A DNA stretch of 64,000 nt from Microbacterium sp. BLY (GTDB lineage: Bacteria > Actinomycetota > Actinomycetes > Actinomycetales > Microbacteriaceae). The stretch spans positions 2,903,185-2,967,184 of the forward strand of contig NZ_JAGKSR010000001.1 in the NCBI RefSeq assembly GCF_017939615.1, read 5' to 3'. Made by a program: the position numbers and the translations under genes. The notes under the pieces are model-generated. The model worked only from the letters and a program-made list of their open reading frames with translations, had not been told where the DNA came from and searched no databases. Shown in pieces: positions 54,103-63,997 of the stretch (the stretch's first letter is position 1; each line of letters starts with the position of its first letter).

Positions 54103-55005
54103 TCAGCGCGCCCGAGGATGCGAGGTCGCATAGATGTCGCGGAGGGCGTCCACCGAGACGTGGGTGTAGATCTGGGTCGTCGCGACCGACGAGTGCCCGA
54201 GCAGCTCCTGCACCACGCGCACGTCGGCGCCGCCCTGGAGGAGGTGGGTCGCGAACGAGTGCCGCAGCGTGTGCGGCGAGACCTCGGCCGTGAGCTGCGC
54301 GCGCTCCGCGGCGGAACGGATCACCAGCCAGGCGCTCTGGCGCGACAGCGGGGCACCCCGGGCGCCGAGGAAGAGGCGGGCGGACGCGCGCCCCTTCGCC
54401 GCCAGGCCGGGGCGCACCCGGGTGAGGTAGGCGTCGACGGCCGCGCGGGCATACGACCCCACGGGGACGATGCGTTCCTTCGACCCCTTGCCGCGCAGGC
54501 GCAGCACCTCGCCGTGCGCCATGTCGTCGACGTCGAGACCGACCGCCTCCGAGACGCGGGCCCCGGTCGCGTACAGGAGCTCCAGCAGCGCCCGATCGCG
54601 GATACCCAAGGGCTCCTCGGCGGAGGGTGCCGCGAGCAGCCGCTCCACCTGGTCGATCGTGAGGGCCTTCGGCAGCCGACGCGGAGTCTTCGGCGGCCGC
54701 AGCCGGCCGCTCGGATCGTCGGCCTCGATGCCCTCCCTGGCAAGGAAGCGATGCCATCCCCGCACCGAGGACTGCAGGCGCGCGAGGCTCGTCGCCGCGG
54801 GCGGCGGATCCGCCGAGGCGCGGTCCGCGACGAACCGGTCGACCACCGCCGGAGTGATGTCCGCGGTGTCGACGATGCCTTCCGCCTCCAGCCACTCGCG
54901 GTAGCCCTCGAGGTCGCGACGATAGGCCGCGATCGTATGTGCGCTGAGGCCGCGCTCGATCGTCACATGACGCAGGTACGCGTCGAGGGCGCGATCGAGC
55001 AGCAT
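54103..55005 (-). CDS. xerD: tyrosine recombinase XerD
   Basis: A 300-residue Xer recombinase that resolves chromosome dimers at dif. It has an N-terminal SAM-like domain and catalytic residues [15 protein letters not shown] (Arg), [12 protein letters not shown] (His-x-x-Arg), [15 protein letters not shown] (His and nucleophile Tyr). The start is one base after the NUDIX stop. The order pyrG-NUDIX-xerD matches Rv1699-Rv1701. Confidence 0.95.
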   Translation of the reverse strand: MLLDRALDAYLRHVTIERGLSAHTIAAYRRDLEGYREWLEAEGIVDTADITPAVVDRFVADRASADPPPAATSLARLQSSVRGWHRFLAREGIEADDPSGRLRPPKTPRRLPKALTIDQVERLLAAPSAEEPLGIRDRALLELLYATGARVSEAVGLDVDDMAHGEVLRLRGKGSKERIVPVGSYARAAVDAYLTRVRPGLAAKGRASARLFLGARGAPLSRQSAWLVIRSAAERAQLTAEVSPHTLRHSFATHLLQGGADVRVVQELLGHSSVATTQIYTHVSVDALRDIYATSHPRAR

Positions 55006-55006
55006 C

Positions 55007-55603
55007 TCAGCCCCGGTCGCGCAGCCTCTGCGCCGCGGCCAGCACGCCGATGGACAGGATGCCGTTGTGCAAGCGCCCCTCCAGGACTCCGGCGACGGCC
55101 TCCTCCAGCGGCACCCAGGCGACACGGATGTCCGCCTCCTCGTCCTCGCGGGCATGCGCCGTCTCGGCGGGCGAGAGGCCGGTCGCGAGGAACACCCGGA
55201 TGAGCTCGTCGTTACCACCCGGCGTCGTCCACGACGACACCAGGGGCTCCCACTGCGCGGCGACGAGGTCGGCCTCCTCCGCGAGCTCGCGACGGGCGGC
55301 CGCCACCGGCTCCTCCCCCTCGATGTCGAGGAGACCGGCCGGGAGCTCCCAGTCGCGGTGACGGATCGGGTGGCGGTACTGCTGGATCAGCAGCACGCGC
55401 TCCTCGTCGTCCAGAGCGAGGATCGCCACCGCTCCGGGATGGGCGACGTACTCCCGGACGATCTCGCCGTCGCCGTAGCGGACCCGGTCGGAGCGCACGT
55501 CCCAGACGTAGCCCTCGTACACGAGATCGCTGCTCACGACCTCCGGCTCGAAGGGCTCGTCGCGCAGCGACCCGCCCCCGGCGCCCGTCCCCGACTCACT
55601 CAT
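55007..55603 (-). CDS. NUDIX ADP-ribose pyrophosphatase
   Basis: A 198-residue ADP-ribose pyrophosphatase: [46 protein letters not shown] (the NUDIX box with REL-EEA) and an upstream half [15 protein letters not shown]. The ATG overlaps the pyrG stop by 8 bases, so it is coupled to pyrG. It corresponds to Rv1700. Confidence 0.92.
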   Translation of the reverse strand: MSESGTGAGGGSLRDEPFEPEVVSSDLVYEGYVWDVRSDRVRYGDGEIVREYVAHPGAVAILALDDEERVLLIQQYRHPIRHRDWELPAGLLDIEGEEPVAAARRELAEEADLVAAQWEPLVSSWTTPGGNDELIRVFLATGLSPAETAHAREDEEADIRVAWVPLEEAVAGVLEGRLHNGILSIGVLAAAQRLRDRG

Positions 55604-57293
55604 CGACGGGCACGTCGAACAGCTCGCTGGCGCGGTGTCGGGCGATGGCGGCACCGACGAGACCGCGGAACAGCGGGTGCGGGTCGGTCGGACGCGAGCG
55701 CAGCTCCGGGTGCGCCTGCGTGGCGATGTAGTACGGGTGGACGTCCCGCGGCAGCTCGACGTACTCGACGAGGTCGAGTTCCGGGTTGAGCCCGGAGAAC
55801 ACCAGGCCCGCCTCGGACAGCCGGTCGCGGTAGGCGTTGTTGACCTCGTAGCGGTGGCGGTGCCGCTCGGACACCTCGGCGGCGCCGTAGACCTCGCGCG
55901 CCAGCGAGCCCTCCGCGAGAGCCGCCTGGTAGAGGCCGAGACGCATCGTGCCCCCCAGGTCGCCGCCGTCGAGGATCTCGATCTGCTCGGCCATCGTCGC
56001 GATGACCGGCTCGGCGGTGTCCGGGTCGAACTCGCTGGACGATGCGCCGACGATCCCGGCGACATCGCGGGCGTACTCGATCACCATGCACTGCAGGCCC
56101 AGGCACAGCCCCAGCGTCGGGATGCCCTGCTCACGGGCGAACTTCAGTGCGCCCAGCTTGCCCTCGATGCCGCGGATGCCGAAGCCACCGGGCACGCAGA
56201 TGCCGTCGAGTTCGGCCAGCTGCTCCTGCGCACCCTCGGGCGTCTCGCACAGGTCGGACGGGATCCAGCGGATGTGGACCTTGGTCTCCTGCGCGAAGCC
56301 GCCGGCCTTGAGCGCCTCGGTGACCGACAGGTAGGCGTCGGGCAGGTCGATGTACTTGCCGACGAGACCGATCGTGACCTCGTGCTTGGGGTTGTGCACC
56401 GCGTGCAGCACCTTGTTCCAGCGCGTCCAGTCGACGTCGTCCGCCTTCTGGTCGAGGCCGAGGCGGCGCACGATGTAGGAGTCGAGGCCCTGCTCGTTGA
56501 GGGTCGACGGGATGTCGTAGATGCTCGGCAGGTCGACGGTGTTGATGACACCCTCGACGTCGACGTCGCACATGAGGGCGATCTTGTTGCGGTTGCTCGC
56601 GCTCACCGGGCGGTCGCTGCGCAGCACGAGCGCGTCGGGCTGGATGCCGACCTGGCGGAGAGCGGCGACGGAGTGCTGGGTCGGCTTGGTCTTCTGCTCG
56701 CCGGACGCGCCCATGAACGGCACGAGGGAGACGTGCACGAAGAACACGTTGTCACGGCCGAGCTCGTGACGCAGCTGGCGGGCCGACTCAAGGAACGGCT
56801 GCGACTCGATGTCGCCGACCGTGCCGCCGACCTCGGTGATGATCACGTCGGGACGCGGGTCCTCGGTCGCCTGCAGCCGCATGCGGCGCTTGATCTCGTC
56901 CGTGATGTGCGGGATGACCTGCACGGTGTCGCCGAGGTACTCGCCGCGGCGTTCGCGTGCGATGACCTGCGAGTAGATCTGGCCGGTGGTGACGTTGGCC
57001 GCCTCGGACAGGTTGATGTCGAGGAAGCGCTCGTAGTGGCCGATGTCGAGGTCGGTCTCCGCGCCGTCATCGGTGACGAAGACCTCACCGTGCTGGAACG
57101 GGTTCATGGTGCCCGGATCGACGTTCAGATACGGGTCGAGCTTCTGCATGACCACGCGGAGCCCGCGGGCGGTCAGGAGGTTGCCCAGGCTGGCCGCGGT
57201 GAGCCCCTTGCCCAAAGACGAAACGACACCACCAGTCACGAAGATGTGCTTGGTCGTGTCGTTCTTGGGCCCCGCAGAAGAAGAGTTCATCAC
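55596..57293 (-). CDS. pyrG: CTP synthase
   Basis: Makes CTP from UTP, ATP and glutamine. The 565 residues have the synthase half [46 protein letters not shown], then an amidotransferase with [16 protein letters not shown] (nucleophile Cys) and the HPE-type [11 protein letters not shown]. The start is GTG 57293 with TAGGAT 8 bases before, or ATG 57290. Confidence 0.96.
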   Translation of the reverse strand: MMNSSSAGPKNDTTKHIFVTGGVVSSLGKGLTAASLGNLLTARGLRVVMQKLDPYLNVDPGTMNPFQHGEVFVTDDGAETDLDIGHYERFLDINLSEAANVTTGQIYSQVIARERRGEYLGDTVQVIPHITDEIKRRMRLQATEDPRPDVIITEVGGTVGDIESQPFLESARQLRHELGRDNVFFVHVSLVPFMGASGEQKTKPTQHSVAALRQVGIQPDALVLRSDRPVSASNRNKIALMCDVDVEGVINTVDLPSIYDIPSTLNEQGLDSYIVRRLGLDQKADDVDWTRWNKVLHAVHNPKHEVTIGLVGKYIDLPDAYLSVTEALKAGGFAQETKVHIRWIPSDLCETPEGAQEQLAELDGICVPGGFGIRGIEGKLGALKFAREQGIPTLGLCLGLQCMVIEYARDVAGIVGASSSEFDPDTAEPVIATMAEQIEILDGGDLGGTMRLGLYQAALAEGSLAREVYGAAEVSERHRHRYEVNNAYRDRLSEAGLVFSGLNPELDLVEYVELPRDVHPYYIATQAHPELRSRPTDPHPLFRGLVGAAIARHRASELFDVPVDE

Positions 57294-57316
57294 GGGCTTC
57301 TATCCTAACAGTTCGT

Positions 57317-58999
57317 TCAGACGCCGAGGCTGAGAAGCTCGCGGGCGTGGGTGAGTGCGGCATCGGAATCCGCGAGTCCGGAGAGCAGGCGAGCCATCTC
57401 GGCCTCGCGCTCCTCCCCGTCGAGCCGCCGCACGCTGGAGGCGGTGACGGCGCCGTCGTGCGATTTCACGACGGTGAGGTGGTTGTTCGCGAAGGCGGCG
57501 ACCTGCGCGAGATGGGTGACGGCGATCACCTGCGACTTCTCGGCGAGTCGGGCGAGTCGCCGCCCGACCTCGATGGCCGCGGCGCCGCCGATGCCCGCGT
57601 CGACCTCGTCGAACACGAAGGTGGGAACCGGGTCGGTCGCCGCGATGACGACCTCGATCGCGAGCATCACGCGGGACAGCTCTCCCCCGGAAGCCCCCTT
57701 GGCGACGGAACGGGGTTCGGCGCCCGGGTGGGGGGCGAGCAGGATGGCGACGTCGTCGCGTCCGTGGCTGCTCTCGGCGCCGGCGGTCACGGAGACCTCC
57801 AGACGCGCGTCCGGCATCGCGAGCGCGTGGAGCTCGGCGGTCACCGCCTCGCCGAGCCGGACGGCGGCCTCGCTCCGGGCGGCGGTGAGAGCGTCGGCGC
57901 GGACGTCGAGTTCCGTCCTGGCCGCGTCACGCTCGGCGGTGAGGCGTTCCAGACGCTCCCCGTCGTCGTCGAGTTCGGCCAGCCGCGCGGACCCGGTCTG
58001 CCACAGGGCGAGTGCCTCCGCGAGGGAACCGTGCTGGCGGATGAGGACGCCGAGCGCCGCCCGGCGCTCCTCGACGGCCGCCAGCTCGTGCGGACCGGAC
58101 TCGTCGAGGTCGGCGAGGAAGCCGGAGAGCACGCCGGCGGCATCGGCGATCCGGTAGCCGATATCGGCCAGGGTCTCGGCGACCTCCGCGAGCTTCGGGT
58201 CCGACACGCGTTCGATCGCCCGCCGGGCCTCCGCCACCAGCGCCGACGCATCGGGCTCCCCCTCCTCATGGGAGAGAGCGCTGTGCGCCAAGGAGGCCGC
58301 GAGGCGCAGCTCCTCGGCATTCGCCAGACGCTCGGCCCGGGCTGTCAGCTCGTCGTCCTCGCCCTCTTCGGGGGCAGTCGCCTCGATCAGCGCGAGGTCT
58401 TCCCGCAGCCGGGCGGCCTCCTCCGCACGCCGGTCGCGGTTGGCGGTGATGTCGATGATCTCCGCGTCGAGAGTGCGCCAGTGCTCGAACGCCGCCTGGT
58501 ACTCCTGCAGTGCCCGGGCGATCGGCTCGCCGCCGAAGCGGTCGAGGGCGTCGCGCTGCGCGGCGGCCGACCGCAGTCGGAGCTGCTCGGACTGTCCGTG
58601 CACGACGATGAGCTCATCGGCGAGCGATGACAGCACCCCCGCCGGCGCGGCGCGTCCGCCGACGCTCGCGCGACTGCGGCCTTCGGCGCTGAGAGTGCGC
58701 GAGACGTACAGCTCGGCCGTTCCCGCGCCGGCCGGCTCCAGTTCTCCCCCGGCTTCGGCGACGATGTCGGCCACCTCACCGGATTCCGGCACGATCCACA
58801 CACCTGCGACGGAGGCCTGCGCCGACCCCTTGCGGACCGCTCCGGAATCGGCACGCTGGCCGAGGAGCAGTCCGAGGCCGGTGACGACCATGGTCTTCCC
58901 CGCACCCGTCTCCCCCGTGATGGCGGTGAATCCAGGACCGAGCGGCAGGACGGCGTCGGCGATCACGCCGAGCCCCTGCATGCGCATCTCCTCGATCAT
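57317..58999 (-). CDS. recN: DNA repair protein RecN
   Basis: An SMC-like ATPase for double-strand break repair, 560 residues. Walker A GETGAGKTMVVTGLGLLLG (about 33-51), long coiled coil between the halves (about 170-370) and a C-terminal KGASGGELSRVMLAIEVV, FVFDEVDAGIGG. ATG 58999 has GGAG 6 bases before. Its start overlaps the nadK stop by 4 bases. No LexA box was seen directly upstream. Confidence 0.95.
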   Translation of the reverse strand: MIEEMRMQGLGVIADAVLPLGPGFTAITGETGAGKTMVVTGLGLLLGQRADSGAVRKGSAQASVAGVWIVPESGEVADIVAEAGGELEPAGAGTAELYVSRTLSAEGRSRASVGGRAAPAGVLSSLADELIVVHGQSEQLRLRSAAAQRDALDRFGGEPIARALQEYQAAFEHWRTLDAEIIDITANRDRRAEEAARLREDLALIEATAPEEGEDDELTARAERLANAEELRLAASLAHSALSHEEGEPDASALVAEARRAIERVSDPKLAEVAETLADIGYRIADAAGVLSGFLADLDESGPHELAAVEERRAALGVLIRQHGSLAEALALWQTGSARLAELDDDGERLERLTAERDAARTELDVRADALTAARSEAAVRLGEAVTAELHALAMPDARLEVSVTAGAESSHGRDDVAILLAPHPGAEPRSVAKGASGGELSRVMLAIEVVIAATDPVPTFVFDEVDAGIGGAAAIEVGRRLARLAEKSQVIAVTHLAQVAAFANNHLTVVKSHDGAVTASSVRRLDGEEREAEMARLLSGLADSDAALTHARELLSLGV

Positions 59000-59916
59000 G
59001 CCTCGCTCCTCCGTTCCTGTCCGCGCCATCCCTCGACGGGCAGCTGGAACTTGCGGACGAGACGATTCGTGAAGGCGGTGGGATGCAGCCGCGCGAGCCG
59101 GACGGGGCGCGACGAGCGACGGACCACGACGCGCGCGCCGGGCGGGAGGTCGTGCGAGCGGCGGCCGTCGCACCAGAGGATGCCGGACCCGTCGGTCCGC
59201 TCCAGCATCTCGATCGCCACGGCGGCGTCGGGACTCACCACGAGCGGCTTCGCGAACAGGGCGTGCGCGGACAGCGGGACGACGGCGATGGCCTCCACGG
59301 TGGGCCAGATGACCGGCCCGCCGGCGGAGAAGTTGTAGGCGGTCGACCCGGTCGGGGTGGAGATGACCATGCCGTCGCAGCCGAAGCTCGACAGCGGGCG
59401 TCCGTCGATCTCGAGCACCACCTCGATCATGCGCTCCCGGCTCGCCTTCTCGACGGTCGCCTCGTTGAGCGCCCACGTCTCGTACACGACGTCGCCGGAC
59501 GCATCCTTCACCCGGACCGACAGCGCCAGGCGCTCCTCGACTTCATAGTCGCGGGCGATGACGCGCCGCATGGCGTCGTCCATGTCGTCGCGGTCGATCT
59601 CCGCGAGGAATCCCACATGGCCCATGTTGATCCCGAGCACCGGGGCGCCACTGTCGCGGACGAGCTCCGCCGCCCGGAGGATGGTGCCGTCGCCGCCGAG
59701 GACGATCGCGAGTTCGAGGGTGGCGCGGTCGCCGGCCGCCTCCAGCACGTCGACGTCCTGGAAGAACGGGTCGACCGCGGCGAGCTCGGCATGGTCGTCC
59801 GCCGCGAGGACGGGCCGGACACCCGCACCCCGGAGGGCGTCGGTCACGCGGCGGGCGGCCGCGACGGTGTCGACGCGCCCCGCGTGGGCGACGACCAGGA
59901 TCCTGCGCTCGTTCAT
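58996..59916 (-). CDS. nadK: NAD kinase
   Basis: Phosphorylates NAD to NADP. The 306 residues include LGGDGTILRAAEL (GGDGT), GINMGHVGFLAEID, ALNEATVEKASRERM and FGCDGMVISTPTGSTAYNFSAGGP. ATG 59916 is used; the stop and start overlap recN and tlyA by 4 bases each. It corresponds to Rv1695. Confidence 0.96.
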   Translation of the reverse strand: MNERRILVVAHAGRVDTVAAARRVTDALRGAGVRPVLAADDHAELAAVDPFFQDVDVLEAAGDRATLELAIVLGGDGTILRAAELVRDSGAPVLGINMGHVGFLAEIDRDDMDDAMRRVIARDYEVEERLALSVRVKDASGDVVYETWALNEATVEKASRERMIEVVLEIDGRPLSSFGCDGMVISTPTGSTAYNFSAGGPVIWPTVEAIAVVPLSAHALFAKPLVVSPDAAVAIEMLERTDGSGILWCDGRRSHDLPPGARVVVRRSSRPVRLARLHPTAFTNRLVRKFQLPVEGWRGQERRSEA

Positions 59917-60710
59917 CGTCCCCCTGCCAGCCGGTTGATGGTGTCCATCCATTCTGTCGGATTGCTGCCGCCGCCCGGCACGAGGTGGACGAGATACTCC
60001 GCGTTGCCGTGGGTTCCGAGGATCGGGGAGGGAACGATCCCCGCCATCCCCATCCCCGCGTCCCAGGCGCTCCACACCACACGCGCGACGGCGTCGGCGC
60101 GGGTGGCCGGATCGGTCACGAGACCGCCGCGGACGGCCGTGCGGCCCACTTCGAACTGCGGCTTGACGAGGACCAGCGCATCGGCACCGGGCGCGGCGAC
60201 CGCCACGACCGCGGGAAGCACGTGCTCCAGGGAGATGAAGGACAGGTCGCCGACCACGAGGTCGGGCGCGGCGGTCTCCCACGTCGCCTCGGCCAGGCTC
60301 TCTCGGGTCATGTAGCGCACGTTGAAGCCCTCGACGGCGGTGACTCCCGGATCCGCCGCGACCGACGGCGCGAGCTGTCCGTGCCCCACATCGACGGCGA
60401 GCACCCGGCGCGCACCGCGCTCGCGGAGCACCTGCGTGAAGCCGCCGGTCGATGCGCCCATGTCGAGCGCGAGCCGGCCCTCGACGGGGATCGCGAGCCC
60501 GTCGAGACCGGCGAGGAGCTTGTGCGCGGCACGGCTGACGTAATGGTCGGCCCCTGCCACCGTGATCGTGGTGGTGTCGTCCACCGAGGTCGAGGCTTTC
60601 GTCACCGGACGGCCGTCCACGCTCACGAGCCCCTCGGCGATCAGGGTGGCGGCATGGGTGCGCGAGCGGGCGAGTCCTCGGGACGCGAGGGCGGCGTCGA
60701 GTCGCGTCAT
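59913..60710 (-). CDS. tlyA: TlyA-type 16S/23S rRNA 2'-O-methyltransferase
   Basis: A 265-residue rRNA methyltransferase: an N-terminal S4 domain (RLDAALASRGLARSRTHAATLIAEGLVSVDGRPV) and an FtsJ-like domain with LDMGASTGGFTQVLRERGARRVLAVDVGHGQL, DLVVGDLSFISL and LVKPQFEVGR. Loss of TlyA gives capreomycin resistance in mycobacteria. It overlaps both neighbours by 4 bases. Confidence 0.95.
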   Translation of the reverse strand: MTRLDAALASRGLARSRTHAATLIAEGLVSVDGRPVTKASTSVDDTTTITVAGADHYVSRAAHKLLAGLDGLAIPVEGRLALDMGASTGGFTQVLRERGARRVLAVDVGHGQLAPSVAADPGVTAVEGFNVRYMTRESLAEATWETAAPDLVVGDLSFISLEHVLPAVVAVAAPGADALVLVKPQFEVGRTAVRGGLVTDPATRADAVARVVWSAWDAGMGMAGIVPSPILGTHGNAEYLVHLVPGGGSNPTEWMDTINRLAGGR

Positions 60711-60886
60711 CGTGGTCCCGGCGTCTCCCGCTGATCCAGCCGGGAACCGCTCTCGAGGCGACGGGAGAGTTCATCGTGGAGAGCGGAGTACGCCTCGGCC
60801 CTCGCGGTGAGCGGCTGGCCCTCGATCAGACGCAGGCGGCTCCACAGGCCGTCCGTCGGCGCGCTGGTCGTCGTCTCTTCGCTCAC
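60707..60886 (-). CDS. small conserved protein, 59 aa (Rv1693-like)
   Basis: A 59-residue protein: VSEETTTSAPTDGLWSRLRLIEGQPLTARAEAYSALHDELSRRLES. The conserved place between the HAD phosphatase and tlyA, and the size, match Rv1693. GTG 60886 is placed by TACAGT 6 bases before it, which is a leaderless promoter starting the tlyA-nadK-recN run. Likely mostly helical; function unknown. Confidence 0.85.
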   Translation of the reverse strand: MSEETTTSAPTDGLWSRLRLIEGQPLTARAEAYSALHDELSRRLESGSRLDQRETPGPR

Positions 60887-60935
60887 GCTTCCACTGTACG
60901 CGGCGCCGCCGACGGCCGACGGCGCCACGCGTGGC

Positions 60936-61976
60936 TCAGGGACGGTGGAACGGATCGGCGTACAGGCGCTCCGGGACCCGGAGGACGAACACCGGCGTGC
61001 CGGAGGCCCAGATGGCCGCAGCGCCCGCCCGGAGCAGATCGAGCTGGTCGCCGGACTCAGCGACGATCTCGACGTCCGCGCCCCGGACGCGGACGGCGGC
61101 GCCGTTCACATCGAACACGCCGTCGGTCACGGTGGGCTCGGGATACGGCTCATGCAGCCCGCGGAGGTCGCCGAGGATGAAGGTCGGACGCGACCCTTCG
61201 GGCGCGGCGAGGACGTGCTTGGGACGGTCGATGCCGGTCAGCACCAGTGCGGACTCGATGCCGGCACGGCTGGCGCCGAGGATGTCGGTGTCGAGGCGGT
61301 CACCGATGAACAGGGCCTTCGCGGCGCCGAAACGGGCGAGGGCCTCCTCGAAGATCGGCGTCTCCGGCTTGCCCGCCACCGTCGCCAGCCGCCCGATCGC
61401 CGTGTGCACGGCGGAGACGAGGGTGCCGTTGCCGGGGGCGACGCCGCGTTCGCGCGGGATCGTCCAGTCGGTGTTCGTCGCGATCCACGGGATGCCGCCC
61501 TCGTCCTCGGGGACTTTGAGTGCGAACGCCGCCTCGGCAAGATCCGTCCAGGCGACCTCCGGTGCGAAGCCCTGCACGACCGCCTGCGGCGCATCCTCCG
61601 CACTGCGGGTGACCGTGTAGCCCGCCTTCTGCACCTCGTCCACGAGACCGTCGCCGCCGACCACGAGGATCGTGGCGGGCGCCGGGACGATTCCGGACAG
61701 GAGACGCATCGCCGCCTGCGGGCTCGTCACCACGTCCTGCGGTGCGACCTCGAGTCCGAGACTCGTGAGATGCGCGGCCACGGAGGCGTCGGTGCGGGAA
61801 GCGTTGTTCGTGATGTACCCGAGGCGCACCGAGCGCGCCGCCGCGTTCAGGTTCTCGACCGCGTGCGGCAGGGCGCCCGGGCCGGCGTACACGACGCCGT
61901 CGAGGTCGGCGAGGACGGTATCCACGCCGTCGAGCGGGGTGCGCCCCGTCGGCCGCTTCCGTGTGAACAGGCCCAC
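60936..61976 (-). CDS. HAD-superfamily IIA phosphatase
   Basis: A 346-residue HAD phosphatase: DTVLADLDGVVYAGPGALPHAVENLNAA (nucleophile Asp about 24), YITNNASRTD, GKPETPIFEEAL and FIGDRLDTDILGASRAGIESALVLTG. Its place and type match Rv1692, a glycerol-3-phosphate phosphatase. The GTG start overlaps the TPR gene stop by one base (TAGTG). The C-terminal ~60 residues are less conserved. Confidence 0.9.
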   Translation of the reverse strand: MGLFTRKRPTGRTPLDGVDTVLADLDGVVYAGPGALPHAVENLNAAARSVRLGYITNNASRTDASVAAHLTSLGLEVAPQDVVTSPQAAMRLLSGIVPAPATILVVGGDGLVDEVQKAGYTVTRSAEDAPQAVVQGFAPEVAWTDLAEAAFALKVPEDEGGIPWIATNTDWTIPRERGVAPGNGTLVSAVHTAIGRLATVAGKPETPIFEEALARFGAAKALFIGDRLDTDILGASRAGIESALVLTGIDRPKHVLAAPEGSRPTFILGDLRGLHEPYPEPTVTDGVFDVNGAAVRVRGADVEIVAESGDQLDLLRAGAAAIWASGTPVFVLRVPERLYADPFHRP

Positions 61977-63928
61977 TACGCCTCCGGCTTCTCGGATGCG
62001 GAGGGCGCGTCGTCCTCCGTCTCGTCGTCCTCACCGAGCAGTTCGCGCACCTCGTCCTCGATGGACGGCTCTACGGGCTCGGCCCCCGCAGCGGCATCGG
62101 CCGCATCAGGCTCAACATCAGCACCAGCGGGCGCGTCGGTGTCGTCGATGTCCTCGGTGTCGTCGGAGAAACCGTCCTCGTCATCGATGAGGCCGTCCTC
62201 CACGTAGATCTCCTCGTCGCCGGCTTCGTCGACCCCGAGGGCCTCCGCTGCGACCTCGGCGCGGTGCGCCCAGAACTCGGCCTCGTCTGTGCGTCCGAGG
62301 TCCTCCAGGACGGCCGCCCGTGCAGCGAACAACGCCGGGCTCCACTCGAACGCACGATCGGGATCGAGCTCGGGGATCTCGAGTTCGCCGAGCGCCAGCT
62401 CCAGGTCACCCTGATCGAGACGGGCGCCGGACATCGCGATGGCGAGAGCCACGCGCACCGGGGTGGTGAGGCTGGAGCGGTCGACCGCACGGCCGGTCTC
62501 CAGCGCGCGGTCAGGTCGACCGATGCCGCGCTCGCTGTCGACCATGAGCGCGATCTGGTCGTCCTTACCCGAGATCCGACGGTACGTACGCAGCTCTCGC
62601 AGCGCCAGGGCGAAGTCACCGGTCGCATACGCGGTGATCCCGAGGGTCTCGCGGACGATCGCGATACGACCCGCACGACGCGAGGCCGCCAGCGCGTGCT
62701 CGTGTGCCGACGCCGGGTCCTCGTCGATCAGCCGCGACGCCATCGCGAGGTGCCGTGCGACGAACTCGGCGTTCTCCTTGCTGAGTGTCTTCAGCTCGTT
62801 GCGCGCAGACGGGTGAAGGTCGCGTGCGGTGACCTCGTCCGGAACGCGGGGCTCATCGAACCGCGGACGCTCGTTCGCCGCGTTCGCCGGCCGTTCCCGA
62901 CCGGCGCCCCCGCGCTGCGGGAAGGACCGAGACCGATCACTCCCCCGCTCCCGGTCGAAACCGCCCTCGCGACGCGGGGCACCACCATCACGGCGCGGGG
63001 CACCACCATCACGGCGCGGGGCACCACCATCACGGCGCGGGGCACCACCATCACGGCGCGGGGCACCACCATCGCGGTTGTAGCCACCCTCGCGACGCGG
63101 AGCACCACCATCGCGGTTGTAGCCACCCTCGCGACGCGGAGCACCACCATCGCGGTTGTAGCCACCCTCGCGACGCGGAGCACCACCATCGCGGTTGTAC
63201 CCACCCTCGCGACGCGGAGCACCACCATCGCGGTTGTACCCACCCTCGCGACGCGGAGCACCACCATCGCGGTTGTACCCACCTTCACGACGCGGGCCAC
63301 CACCGTCACGGTTGTACCCACCCTCGCGACGCGGAGCACCACCGTCACGGTTGTACCCACCCTCGCGACGCGGGCCACCACCATCGCGGTTGTACCCACC
63401 CTCGCGACGCGGGCCACCACCGTCACGGTTGTACCCACCCTCACGACGCGGAGCACCACCGTCACGGTTGTACCCACCCTCGCGACGCGGGCCACCACCA
63501 TCGCGGTTGTACCCACCCTCACGACGCGGGCCACCACCATCGCGGTTGTACCCACCCTCACGACGCGGGCCACCACCATCGCGGTTGTACCCACCCTCAC
63601 GACGCGGGCCACCACCGTCACGGTTGTACCCACCCTCACGACGCGGGCCACCACCGTCACGGTTGTACCCACCCTCACGACGCGGGCCACCACCATCGCG
63701 GTTGTAACCGCCCTCGCGACGAGGAGCATCACCATCGCGGTTGTAACCGCCCTCGCGACGCGGAGCACCACCATCACGGTTGTACCCACCCTCACGACGC
63801 GGGCCACGGTCACCGGAGCCCGCGCGAGAGCCGCCGTCGCGGTACACAGGGCGCCCTCCGGAAGGACGATCGCTGCGCTGGTTCCTGTCGTCGTTGCGAC
63901 GTGGACGGCGCTCTTCCTCTTCCGGCAT
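61976..63928 (-). CDS. TPR protein with a long Arg/Gly/Tyr-rich tandem-repeat region
   Basis: A 650-residue protein in the Rv1691 position. Residues ~1-45 are highly charged, then about 19 copies of a 13-residue unit (GGYNRDGG-A/G-PRRE) and four to five copies of the shorter GGAPRRD follow to about residue 320. The C-terminal ~300 residues are helical (TPR-like: LHPSARNELKTLSKENAEFVARHLAMASRLI, ALAASRRAGRIAIVRETLGITAYATGDFALALRELRTYRRI) and the tail is acidic. RGG/YNRDGG repeats suggest RNA binding or phase separation. GGGAG precedes ATG 63928. Confidence 0.88.
   Translation of the reverse strand: MPEEEERRPRRNDDRNQRSDRPSGGRPVYRDGGSRAGSGDRGPRREGGYNRDGGAPRREGGYNRDGDAPRREGGYNRDGGGPRREGGYNRDGGGPRREGGYNRDGGGPRREGGYNRDGGGPRREGGYNRDGGGPRREGGYNRDGGGPRREGGYNRDGGAPRREGGYNRDGGGPRREGGYNRDGGGPRREGGYNRDGGAPRREGGYNRDGGGPRREGGYNRDGGAPRREGGYNRDGGAPRREGGYNRDGGAPRREGGYNRDGGAPRREGGYNRDGGAPRREGGYNRDGGAPRRDGGAPRRDGGAPRRDGGAPRRDGGAPRREGGFDRERGSDRSRSFPQRGGAGRERPANAANERPRFDEPRVPDEVTARDLHPSARNELKTLSKENAEFVARHLAMASRLIDEDPASAHEHALAASRRAGRIAIVRETLGITAYATGDFALALRELRTYRRISGKDDQIALMVDSERGIGRPDRALETGRAVDRSSLTTPVRVALAIAMSGARLDQGDLELALGELEIPELDPDRAFEWSPALFAARAAVLEDLGRTDEAEFWAHRAEVAAEALGVDEAGDEEIYVEDGLIDDEDGFSDDTEDIDDTDAPAGADVEPDAADAAAGAEPVEPSIEDEVRELLGEDDETEDDAPSASEKPEA
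62980..63077 (-). repeat. 21-bp tandem repeats (GGAPRRD units)
   Basis: Near-identical 21-base units of ACGGCGCGGGGCACCACCAT read on the plus strand repeat four to five times and encode GGAPRRD on the minus strand. They adjoin the 39-bp array and share its second half, so one probably arose from the other. Confidence 0.85.
63063..63795 (-). repeat. 39-bp minisatellite (about 19 copies, 13-residue units)
   Basis: A tandem array of 39-base units (about 733 bases) encodes GGYNRDGG-A/G-PRRE. Copies differ mainly at GGA/GGG and synonymous positions, and alternate in blocks, as expected after repeat-number change. Because 39 is a multiple of 3 it stays in frame, and the reverse strand is also open. 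Confidence 0.93.
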
Positions 63929-63967
63929 GGTGCTCCCTGTTCTCTGTTCTTTTCGTTCTCAAACGCA

Positions 63968-63997
63968 AAATGGCCACCCAGCATTGGGTGGCCATTT
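63968..63997. terminator. hairpin terminator at the window edge
   Basis: AAATGGCCACCCA pairs with TGGGTGGCCATTT around a 4-base loop, with flanking A and T runs. It lies about 40 bases upstream of the TPR gene start and would end a transcript entering from beyond base 64000 on the minus strand. Confidence 0.8.

Noticed and set aside
62829..63707. Repeat-rich open frames on the plus strand (PPSRRG... units) in the minisatellite.
   Set aside because: They are forced open because the 39-bp unit is a multiple of three. No start signal or ribosome site is present, and the minus-strand protein continues into a folded TPR domain.
63063..63795. Regular 39-bp repeats resembling a CRISPR array.
   Set aside because: The units abut directly with no unique spacers and encode a continuous repeat protein; no cas genes are present.
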